This document shows positions 17,288 to 24,724 of a stretch of 64,000 bases of DNA, piece after piece. The position numbers and the translations under genes were made by a program. Each line of letters opens with the position of its first letter. Within the stretch, counting starts at the first letter, position 1. The notes beneath the pieces were generated by a model. The model did no database searches, was not told where the DNA came from, and worked only from the letters and a program-made list of their open reading frames with translations. This DNA is from Treponema sp. (lineage in GTDB: Bacteria; Spirochaetota; Spirochaetia; Treponematales; Treponemataceae): assembly GCA_017484285.1 (NCBI GenBank), contig JAFUTH010000013.1, positions 39,975 to 103,974 of the forward strand, written 5' to 3'.

Positions 17288-18226
17288 TCAGTTCTGTAAT
17301 GCTTCAACGTCCTCGACAGGCAAGCCCGTAATCTCTGCGGCTTCCTGCGTGCTCATGCCGCGGTCAAGCAGCTTTTTTGCGGTGGCTTGCTTTTCGGCGA
17401 GGACGGCATCTTCGGTCTGTGCGTCGGCAAGCGTTGGTTCCGTCTGCTTTGGTTTGAGCGTGATGGCGGTTGGCTTGTAGTCTTCGGGCTTTGAGTCGTT
17501 GTTTGCGCCTACGAACTCAGAGAGAAATTCGGTGATAACGCGGTTTTCGAGGGCGGGGTAGAACGTCATGATTTTGTCTTTGTCCCAGTCTGATGATTTG
17601 ATGAGCTCCGTGTAGTCCGATGATACTGCCTTGTATTCGCGGTTGACGAGTCGCTTTCCCGATGCGTCTGTGCCGAACACGCTCATTACGAGGCGCGCGG
17701 TGACTCCTTTGTTGCGCACGCCGTCTTTGACGATGACTTTCTGAAAGCGGAAATTCACGTAGAGCACGCTGGCAGCTCCGCTTTGCTTGCACATACTGCG
17801 GTTTAGTTTTCCGTTTGACGAGGTGATTGCGTCGTATCCTTTTGCGGGAACGGTGTTGCCGAGATAGTCGAGAAAATTCTTGCCGGTGTCTTTGTATATC
17901 GGGCAATCTTTGAGCACGGTTGGATCGATGACCTCAAGTCCGAAGTCACGCATTCGCTCAGAGAGCAGGGCAGATGCCTCGTCGATGCGTTCTTGTGCGG
18001 TCGTATTTTCCGGATTTTTTTTGTTAATCATGCGGTTGACGGCTCCGCTCAAGATTCCGTCGTCGACGGTCTCGGTGTTCGTGCTTTCATTGTACCAGGG
18101 CACGGATGGATTTCCGTAGACGGTCATGATGGCGATTGGCGTGTAGGCCGACAAATCTGCTGGAACTGATTTGCAGGCAAAGAAGATAGGTACGAGGCAC
18201 AGGATGCCGCAGATGCTTTTTTTCAT
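17288..18226 (-). CDS. Lipoprotein of unknown function with Rpn-like tail
   Basis: A 312-residue lipoprotein with lipobox FFACK and start at 18226 (AGGAA site). The body (about 30-250) has features of a secreted adapter (YTPIAIMTVYGNPSVPWYNE, ASVLYVNFRFQKVIVKDG, ARLVMSVFGTDASGKRLV) but no named family. The last 35 residues, AKKLLDRGMSTQEAAEITG then LPVEDVEALQ, look like the C-terminal helical motif of Rpn nucleases, including the one at 11590-12483 (LPLEEVLALK). It is convergent with the GH43 lipoprotein gene and divergent from the next GH43. Function unknown. Confidence 0.75.
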   Translation of the reverse strand: MKKSICGILCLVPIFFACKSVPADLSAYTPIAIMTVYGNPSVPWYNESTNTETVDDGILSGAVNRMINKKNPENTTAQERIDEASALLSERMRDFGLEVIDPTVLKDCPIYKDTGKNFLDYLGNTVPAKGYDAITSSNGKLNRSMCKQSGAASVLYVNFRFQKVIVKDGVRNKGVTARLVMSVFGTDASGKRLVNREYKAVSSDYTELIKSSDWDKDKIMTFYPALENRVITEFLSEFVGANNDSKPEDYKPTAITLKPKQTEPTLADAQTEDAVLAEKQATAKKLLDRGMSTQEAAEITGLPVEDVEALQN

Positions 18227-18315
18227 GATGATTCCTCACATTCTGTTAAGAAATAATTTCAATATAAAAGAGTATAGCACAACTCCGTTCATTTATTCTG
18301 AAAATTCCTAATATG

Positions 18316-18387
18316 TATCAAAATTTTTCTTTCTTTCTGATAGAGGCTATGGTATACTAAATATCAATAAAAGTTAAAACATATCAA
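18316..18387 (+). promoter_or_regulatory. Promoter region of exported GH43 with TATCAA copies
   Basis: TATACT (18353-18358) is the best -10 box; no clear -35 is present. TATCAA occurs at 18316 (14 bp before the expected -35), and twice more at 18362 and 18382, again 20 bp apart but downstream of the -10. This arrangement differs from the other promoters of the set. Confidence 0.45.
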
Positions 18388-18417
18388 CTTTTTAGGATAA
18401 GAAAAGGAGAAAATGCC

Positions 18418-20202
18418 ATGAATAAGAAAATCCGCTTCGGTGTAGCTGCTGTCGTTGCCTGTTCTGTGCTTTCTGGAGCGTTTGCCGCAAAAAATGATGT
18501 GGACAAAGCGGTACTCACGAAATATGCGAATGCAAATGCATTCAATGGTTCTCAAGATATATGGGGGCCGCTCAATTGTCATGACCCCAAATTGTTTCAA
18601 GATGATGACGGCACGTACTACGTGTATTCAACGGATGCTGCAATCGGCGGTGCTGGGCAAAAAGGTCTGCAAATCCGAACGTCAAAGGATTTGGTTCATT
18701 GGACGAGTCTTTCAAAATCAGCGATTCAGCGCAAATGGGATAAGGATTGGCTCAAGTGGGTCAACTTCAACATGGCGCAGGCCTCTACTTGGGCGCCAAC
18801 GGTCATCAAGCAGAACGGTCTCTACTATTTAATTCACGGCATTATCACCGACAGTCGTTCTCCGGGGAATCCTGATGCGGCAATCGCGCTCACGATTTCA
18901 TCAAGCCCCACGGGACCGTTCTGGCCGGCGGCTCAGGCTGCTGCGAAGGATGCGAAGGTGGGCGAAATCCTCTCAAAACTCGGCGTCACGTACAAGCAGT
19001 CAAATATCGTTCGTTACACATGGTACGACCGCTCATGGGACGATGATGACCCGAGCATTGCCGAGCAGTATTGCAACAATCTTGCGAACTATGACACGCA
19101 CGCGGCGGCAGAGGCTGACACGGCAGGCGGTTGGGCGTATGGGTTCGGTGGAATCGATCCCGAGTTCGTCACTGATGTCGCAACGGGCAAAAACGTCGAA
19201 TATGACATCAAAGGGCGAAAATGCCTCGGTTTGACGTACGGCTCATGGAAAGGCGGCATTGCGCTTTTGTATCTTGATGCCGTTTCTCTCAAGCCGGTCA
19301 ATCCTGCTGACGGAAAAGAAATTGACGCGCCTGCTGACACTGTTCCGGGCGCATTCGGAATCGCAATCGCGGGCGGTTACGGCGCGGCGTATGAGGGTGC
19401 GCAGGTCATCTACAACAGCAACACGGGCTACTACTATTGTTTCGTCTCTATGGGAAGCCTCGATTGGGATTACCGTGTCGGTGTCGGTCGTTCAAAGGAA
19501 GTCACTGGTCCCTACTTCGACGGAAGCGGAAAAAGCATGTACTTAGATGCAATGGCGGCGAGCAATTATCACGAAATCGGCAGCAAAATCATCGGCGGGC
19601 ACGAGCTCGAAAAAGAATTCAGTTTCCGCTGTCAGGGCGGTCAGAGCATTCTGCGCGCGAATGACGGCAAGGTGCTCTTCGCCTGCCATGCGCGTACGAA
19701 TTTCTTGCCGGGCTACTATTTCTTCTTGCAGGTTCATCAGCTCTTCTTCACGGATGACGGCTGGCCTGTCCTCAACCAAAATGAATACTACGAAGACAAA
19801 AACTTCACCGAAAAACTCGCCGCGCTCAAAGCGAGCGACATTGCGGGAAACTACGATGCAATTCTCACCGTGCGCAGTGCCGAAATGTCTGACTACAAGC
19901 CGTTCGGTCAGAACGAGCCGGTTACGGTCACTACTGCGGACGGCGTTCCTACGGCATCAAAGCAGATTGCGCTCAGCGCGGACGGCACGGTCACGGGTGC
20001 GTACACGGGCACATGGCAGCTCGCCGCTGACGGATACACGTTCTCGATTTCATTGGACGGTGTTGGAGACTTCCGTGGATATGCGCTTGATGCAGTCGAC
20101 TGGGCGCGTCGAAAGGGCAAGAATCGCCGCACCATTACGTTCACGGCCTTTGATGGCGAGAAGACAGGCGAATACTTCTGGGGAAATAAACGCGAAAAAT
20201 AG
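18418..20202 (+). CDS. Exported GH43 endo-1,5-alpha-L-arabinanase-like enzyme
   Basis: A 594-residue protein with a cleavable signal peptide (near AFA-AK). The GH43 catalytic domain spans about 45-470: PLNCHDPKLF (Asp56 general base), ASTWAPTVIKQNGLYYLI, GFGGIDPEFV and YEGAQVIYNSNTGYYYCF (acid Glu). A C-terminal beta-barrel domain of about 110 residues (GNYDAILTV... GAYTGTWQL... GYALDAVDWARR) is the lipocalin-like tail found in many endo-arabinanases. It lacks a lipobox, so it is periplasmic or secreted. The ribosome site is AAAAGGAG. It works upstream of the neighbouring importer. Confidence 0.87.
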   Translation: MNKKIRFGVAAVVACSVLSGAFAAKNDVDKAVLTKYANANAFNGSQDIWGPLNCHDPKLFQDDDGTYYVYSTDAAIGGAGQKGLQIRTSKDLVHWTSLSKSAIQRKWDKDWLKWVNFNMAQASTWAPTVIKQNGLYYLIHGIITDSRSPGNPDAAIALTISSSPTGPFWPAAQAAAKDAKVGEILSKLGVTYKQSNIVRYTWYDRSWDDDDPSIAEQYCNNLANYDTHAAAEADTAGGWAYGFGGIDPEFVTDVATGKNVEYDIKGRKCLGLTYGSWKGGIALLYLDAVSLKPVNPADGKEIDAPADTVPGAFGIAIAGGYGAAYEGAQVIYNSNTGYYYCFVSMGSLDWDYRVGVGRSKEVTGPYFDGSGKSMYLDAMAASNYHEIGSKIIGGHELEKEFSFRCQGGQSILRANDGKVLFACHARTNFLPGYYFFLQVHQLFFTDDGWPVLNQNEYYEDKNFTEKLAALKASDIAGNYDAILTVRSAEMSDYKPFGQNEPVTVTTADGVPTASKQIALSADGTVTGAYTGTWQLAADGYTFSISLDGVGDFRGYALDAVDWARRKGKNRRTITFTAFDGEKTGEYFWGNKREK

Positions 20203-20209
20203 ATTTTTG

Positions 20210-20270
20210 TATCAAGAATTTAAGATTTGTATCAATTTTTCTTGACAGATAAAAATACAGGACTTACAAT
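20210..20270 (+). promoter_or_regulatory. Promoter with tandem operator, oligosaccharide importer
   Basis: TATCAAGAATT at 20210 and TATCAATTTTT at 20230 are 20 bp apart. TTGACA (20242-20247), a 17-bp spacer and TACAAT (20265-20270) form a near-perfect promoter. The proximal site is 12 bp from the -35, about one helical turn closer than at the other promoters. Confidence 0.7.
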
Positions 20271-20329
20271 TTAAGTAGATAAAAAACTGACGGAGCGGTT
20301 CATCGTTCGTCAAAAAGGGGGAAAAGTAT

Positions 20330-21688
20330 ATGAAAAAAATACTTATGGCACTGGCAGGCGCTGTGCTGTGTGTTTCTACAGCGTTCAGCGAAGAACTGAC
20401 ACTCATGATTTACGCGCAGCCACAGGAAAAAGCGATTCTTGATAAGGTTGTCGCCCGTTTTGAACAGACCCATAAGGGCACGAAAGTTAAGTTCATTTCA
20501 TCTACACAGAATGAATACGATGCAAAAATTCAGGCTCAGCTTGCTGCAAACAATTTGCCTGACGTCTTCTATCTTGGACCGGGTGGTGTCCGTCAGTATG
20601 TCGACAACAAAAAAGTTCTTGACCTCGCGCCGTACGTTAAGTCGGTCAAAGGCGTAAACTTTGAGGATTTGTATGAGAGCGCGGTTGACACATATCGCTA
20701 TGATGGCAAAGAGCTCGGAAAGGGCGAGTCAATCTGGGCATTGCCAAAGGACTTTGGCCCGTTCGCGCTTGCGTACAATAAAACCTTGTTCGAAAAGTAC
20801 AAGGTTCCGCTTCCAAGCAAAGACAAGCCGTATACGTGGCAGGAATTCATCGACGTATGCGAAAAGCTCACCAAAGATTTGAACGGCGACGGTCAAAACG
20901 ATGTGTTCGGAACTGGTCTCAATGTTCATTGGGCGTTCATTCAGTTCGTATGGGGCAACGGAGCTGACTTCCTCAATGCGTCACATGACAAGGTTACGGT
21001 CGATGATCCGAAATTCATCGAGGCGTTGCAGTATTGGGCAAACATGACGCTCGGAAACAGCCAGTATCCGGTTGACGGTCTCTCAAAATTCAAGCCGGTT
21101 ACACCAACGGCAACTCAGGCACAGTCACTTGACACCTATCAGCGATGGATTAAAGGCGAGCTTGCGTTCTTCCCGGCAGGCCCGTGGGATTTGGCAAAGT
21201 TCAACGACCCGGAAGTCATCAAGTTCGAATATGACCTCATTCCGTGGCCAGTGCACACGGCTGCAAATCAGACGGCAACCTATCGTGGTGGCGTTGGTTT
21301 TGCGGTCGCGGCAACATCAAAGAACCCGCAGTTGGCGGCGGAACTTGCGTTGTATTTGTCTGCTGATGAAGAAGCAAACAAAATGTATTCAGACATGGAT
21401 TTGCAGATTCCGAACCTCAAGTCTTTGGCAAGCCGCTACACCTCAAAACCTGGCAAACCGGCGAACCGTCAGGAGTACATCAACATCATCTCAAAGACAG
21501 GCCGACCGTGGCCGAGCGATTACACCTACAACAGCGTGTGGTACGACAAATTCTATATGGGCATTCAGCGCGTATTGGACGGCAAAATGTCTGCAAAGGA
21601 TTACTGCACGAAGATTCAGCCGCAGATGCAGCGAGAACTTGACAAGGCTCTTCAGCGGGCAAAGCAGAGTGCGGCACGAAACAAGTAG
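20330..21688 (+). CDS. Oligosaccharide-binding protein of ABC importer (family 1)
   Basis: A 452-residue exported solute-binding protein of the AraN/MalE class (SBP_bac_1). The signal peptide is cleaved near AFS-EE, then LTLMIYAQPQEKAILDKVVARFEQTHKGTKVKF and the class signature NNLPDVFYLGPG. KGELAFFPAGPWDL is the usual motif in the ligand-binding C-lobe. It heads a three-gene operon with two permeases and lies under the locus-type promoter. The likely ligand is arabino-oligosaccharide released by the exported GH43 enzymes (inference from context). Confidence 0.88.
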   Translation: MKKILMALAGAVLCVSTAFSEELTLMIYAQPQEKAILDKVVARFEQTHKGTKVKFISSTQNEYDAKIQAQLAANNLPDVFYLGPGGVRQYVDNKKVLDLAPYVKSVKGVNFEDLYESAVDTYRYDGKELGKGESIWALPKDFGPFALAYNKTLFEKYKVPLPSKDKPYTWQEFIDVCEKLTKDLNGDGQNDVFGTGLNVHWAFIQFVWGNGADFLNASHDKVTVDDPKFIEALQYWANMTLGNSQYPVDGLSKFKPVTPTATQAQSLDTYQRWIKGELAFFPAGPWDLAKFNDPEVIKFEYDLIPWPVHTAANQTATYRGGVGFAVAATSKNPQLAAELALYLSADEEANKMYSDMDLQIPNLKSLASRYTSKPGKPANRQEYINIISKTGRPWPSDYTYNSVWYDKFYMGIQRVLDGKMSAKDYCTKIQPQMQRELDKALQRAKQSAARNK

Positions 21689-21712
21689 GTACTAGCTAAC
21701 GAGGAGCTTTTT

Positions 21713-22684
21713 ATGGCAGAAGCGATTTCCGCAACTAATGCAACACTTAAAAAGAAAAAGCGCCGATGGAATGACGAGGCTATCTCCGGATTGCTCTTCG
21801 TCATGCCGCCTGTCATCGGTTTTGTCCTGTTCACATCTGGACCGTTCTTGTTCTCGATTTTTGCGAGCTTTACCCGATGGGATTCCATGACTGATCTCAC
21901 GCAGCTGTTTTCGATGGACGCAGATTCACGCGCATGGTTTTTCTGTGGTATCGAAAACTACCGGGAGCTTTTTAGCGACGTTCAGTTCTGGAAAGCTCTG
22001 TGGAACACGTTCTGGTACATGATTGGCATTCCAATCGGTTTGGTGTGGGCATTTGCGCTTGCGCTTTCTTTTAACCGGGGAATGCCGGGCGTAAAAATCT
22101 ATCGTGTCATCTATTACATTCCGGTCGTTTCTTCAATCGTTGCGGTCGCGCTTTTGTGGGGATGGCTCTATAACGGTGATTACGGTCTTTTGAATCAGTT
22201 CTTGTCGTTCTGTGGCATTCCGAAAGAAAAGCTTCCGAACTGGTTGCAGAACGCGCATACGGTCAAGCCGGCGATTATGGTGATGTGTGTATGGCGCGGT
22301 GTCGGCGGTACGGCACTCTTGTACCTCGGCGCATTGCAGAACATGCCGCAGAGCTATTACGAAGCGGCGGTCATTGATGGTGCGAGCCGATGGACAATCT
22401 TCCGAAAAATTACATGGCCGCTCATGCAGCCGATTACATTTTACATCGTCGTTACGGGTATCATCGGTGGTTCTCAGATGATTGTTGAGCCGCAGATAAT
22501 GACGCCTGACGGCGGTCCTGATTACAGTTCGGCAACGATTGTATTCTACATTTGGCAGCACGCGTTCGGTGCGGACGAAAAGGGCTTTGCGTGTGCGGCA
22601 GCGTGGGTTCTTGCGCTCATTATCTTTGCTGTCACGGCGGTTCAGTTCAAGCTGAATCCTGCGAGCGAAAATTATCTTGAATAG
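21713..22684 (+). CDS. Oligosaccharide ABC importer permease 1 (AraP/MalF-like)
   Basis: A 323-residue inner-membrane permease with six hydrophobic segments. The coupling-helix motif that contacts the ATPase is present near residues 215-235 (YYEAAVIDGASRWTIFRKITWPLM), the EAA loop of this transporter class. It begins 24 nt after the binding-protein gene with GAGGAGC upstream. No ATPase gene follows, so the pair must use a shared MsiK-like ATPase coded elsewhere. Confidence 0.9.
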   Translation: MAEAISATNATLKKKKRRWNDEAISGLLFVMPPVIGFVLFTSGPFLFSIFASFTRWDSMTDLTQLFSMDADSRAWFFCGIENYRELFSDVQFWKALWNTFWYMIGIPIGLVWAFALALSFNRGMPGVKIYRVIYYIPVVSSIVAVALLWGWLYNGDYGLLNQFLSFCGIPKEKLPNWLQNAHTVKPAIMVMCVWRGVGGTALLYLGALQNMPQSYYEAAVIDGASRWTIFRKITWPLMQPITFYIVVTGIIGGSQMIVEPQIMTPDGGPDYSSATIVFYIWQHAFGADEKGFACAAAWVLALIIFAVTAVQFKLNPASENYLE

Positions 22685-22696
22685 GGGAGTACACTG

Positions 22697-23596
22697 ATGA
22701 GCGAATTTAAACCACAGACACCGGTAAAGAAAACAAAGTCACTCTACGCCTCAAAAAAGCAACTTGAGACGCGTGCGAACAATTTTGTCTATCTGTTCTT
22801 GACGGCGGGTGCAGTCATCATGATTATCCCGCTTGTGTGGATGTTTGAGTCTTCACTCAAGACCCCGGGGCAATTCTTGACGACGCAGCTTTCGCTTGCC
22901 ATGCCGAAAAACCCGCAGTGGGCAAACTATTTCAGACGGGTCTGGCAGATGGAGCCAGCGCTTCAGCGTGGTATCCTGAACTCAGTCATCGTTTCGGTCA
23001 GCACGATTATCGTGGGTACATTTGTTTCTTCTTTGGCGGCGTTCAGTTATTCAAAATTGCGCTTCCCTGGAAAAGCAAAGCTCTTCCTTGCGGAGCTTGC
23101 CACAATGATGATTCCGTTCTCGGTCATCATGATTCCGCAGTTCATCATCTATGCGCGAATCGGCTGGGTCAACACCTGGCTTCCGCTGATTATTCCGGGC
23201 ATGCTCGGTAACGTCGGCATGATTTTCTTCTTGCGCCAGTACATGAGCGGCATCCCCACGTCGGTCATCGAAAGCGCGCGCATCGACGGTGCAGGCTATT
23301 TCCGCATCTTCTTGCAGATTATGCTTCCGAACGCAAAGCCCGCTATCGCGGCGCAGGCTATTTTGTGGTTCATGGGCGCATGGAACGATTACTTCGCTCC
23401 GAGTATCTACTTGCACGATGACAATTTGCTCACCGTTCAAGTCATGATTAGCCGATTGAACGCAATGTACGCCATCAACACGGATTATCCGCTGCTTTTG
23501 ACAGCGAGCGTTATCTCTTTGCTGCCGATTATCATCGTATTCATGGTATTCCAGCGTCAGATTATCGCTTCCGTTGCAATGAGCGGATTAAAATAA
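22697..23596 (+). CDS. Oligosaccharide ABC importer permease 2 (AraQ/MalG-like)
   Basis: A 299-residue permease with six hydrophobic segments and the EAA motif near residues 195-215 (SVIESARIDGAGYFRIFLQIMLPNAKPA). MFESSLKTPGQF after the first membrane span is typical of the MalG branch. It lies 12 nt after permease 1 with an AGGGGAG site and forms the heterodimeric channel with it. A strong terminator follows. Confidence 0.9.
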   Translation: MSEFKPQTPVKKTKSLYASKKQLETRANNFVYLFLTAGAVIMIIPLVWMFESSLKTPGQFLTTQLSLAMPKNPQWANYFRRVWQMEPALQRGILNSVIVSVSTIIVGTFVSSLAAFSYSKLRFPGKAKLFLAELATMMIPFSVIMIPQFIIYARIGWVNTWLPLIIPGMLGNVGMIFFLRQYMSGIPTSVIESARIDGAGYFRIFLQIMLPNAKPAIAAQAILWFMGAWNDYFAPSIYLHDDNLLTVQVMISRLNAMYAINTDYPLLLTASVISLLPIIIVFMVFQRQIIASVAMSGLK

Positions 23597-23629
23597 TTTT
23601 TTTCAAATCTTACCTCTTTATTGATTTGG

Positions 23630-23660
23630 GGGCTGTTCGCAAACGGGCAGCCCTTTTTTT
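23630..23660 (+). terminator. Intrinsic terminator after importer
   Basis: GGGCTG (23630-23635) pairs with CAGCCC (23648-23653), followed by seven Ts. It separates the importer from the downstream GH43. Confidence 0.8.
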
Positions 23661-23678
23661 ATATACGAAGGATTTTTT

Positions 23679-24599
23679 ATGGCATTGATTTCTTTGACGA
23701 CCGATGTACCAGTCCACGACCCCGTGATTGTAAAAGAAAAGGGCGTGTACTATTGTTTTTCGACACACGGATATTTTTATCGCTCGACCGATTTGCGCGC
23801 ATGGACGTATGGCGGAAAAGTGTTTGACTCGCTTCCCGCTTGGACGCGAAACGCCGTGCCAAAAAATGACGGCAAAGATTTTTGGGCGCCGGAAGTTGTG
23901 TTCCGGGATGGTATGTGGCGTTTGTACTACGCGGTGAGCACGTTCGGGAAGAATGTTTCCGCTATCGGCATGGCGGTGAACAAAACGCTCAATCCGGAAT
24001 CCGCCGATTACGCATGGCAGGACGCGGGCATGGTGATTGCTTCAACGGAGCGCGACAATTTTAATGCGATTGACCCCGCCGTCTGTAGCGACGAGAACGG
24101 GCAGGACTGGCTGTTGCTCGGCTCGTTCTGGGGCGGGCTTGTGCTCTTTCCGCTTGATTCCGACGGATTTGTCAAAAAAAACAGCGAGCCGCTTTTTATC
24201 GCATCGCGCCAGCGTGAGGGGGAAATGCAGCCAGACCCGAATCCCGTTGAGGGCGGTTTTATTTTCCCGCACAACGGACGCTACTATCTTTTTGCCTCGC
24301 ACGATTTTTGCTGTCGGGGAACGGCGAGCTCATATCATATCGTGTACGGAATGAGCGAGCGCATCGATGGCGCATATTGTGACGAAGCGGGAACTGATAT
24401 GAAGTGGGGTGGGGGAACAACACTACGCGATTCCTTCAGCTTTGAGCGATGGGCGGGGCCTGGCCATAATTCTGTGTTCAAAGACGATGACGGAAAAATC
24501 TATCTCGTGTACCATGCCTACGACCGAACTGACGAAGGCCACAGTAAACTTATGATTGAAGAAATCAAATTTGCTTCTGATGGGCGCCTTCTTTTATAA
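23679..24599 (+). CDS. Cytosolic GH43 arabinanase/arabinofuranosidase-like enzyme
   Basis: A 306-residue single-domain GH43 without a signal peptide. Motifs are VPVHDPVIVKEKGVYYCFST (Asp14 general base), FWAPEVVFRDGMWRLYY, NFNAIDPAVC (second Asp), VEGGFIFPHNGRYYLFAS (acid Glu) and GPGHNSVF. The layout is that of the arabinan endo/exo-1,5-alpha-L-arabinosidase branch; the lack of export suggests it hydrolyses imported oligosaccharides. The AAGGA site lies 7 nt before ATG. Confidence 0.87.
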   Translation: MALISLTTDVPVHDPVIVKEKGVYYCFSTHGYFYRSTDLRAWTYGGKVFDSLPAWTRNAVPKNDGKDFWAPEVVFRDGMWRLYYAVSTFGKNVSAIGMAVNKTLNPESADYAWQDAGMVIASTERDNFNAIDPAVCSDENGQDWLLLGSFWGGLVLFPLDSDGFVKKNSEPLFIASRQREGEMQPDPNPVEGGFIFPHNGRYYLFASHDFCCRGTASSYHIVYGMSERIDGAYCDEAGTDMKWGGGTTLRDSFSFERWAGPGHNSVFKDDDGKIYLVYHAYDRTDEGHSKLMIEEIKFASDGRLLL

Positions 24600-24624
24600 A
24601 CACCCTTTCTTTGTATAGCCAAAA

Positions 24625-24704
24625 ATATGACAGTATCAAACACCCCGTTTGGTACTGTCATATCACCCGTTTGATACTGTCAAACGCCTCCTTTGACAGT
24701 ATCA
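24625..24704. terminator. Double bidirectional terminator made of one repeated unit
   Basis: A 17-bp stem (24625-24641 with 24647-24663, loop ACCCC) is followed by a 13-bp stem (24672-24684 with 24692-24704, loop CGCCTCC). All four arms are versions of GACAGTATCAAAC in alternating orientation. It lies between convergent GH43 and GH127-type genes, so it can end both transcripts. Confidence 0.75.
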
Positions 24705-24724
24705 TATTTCTTGTATAGTGGTTT

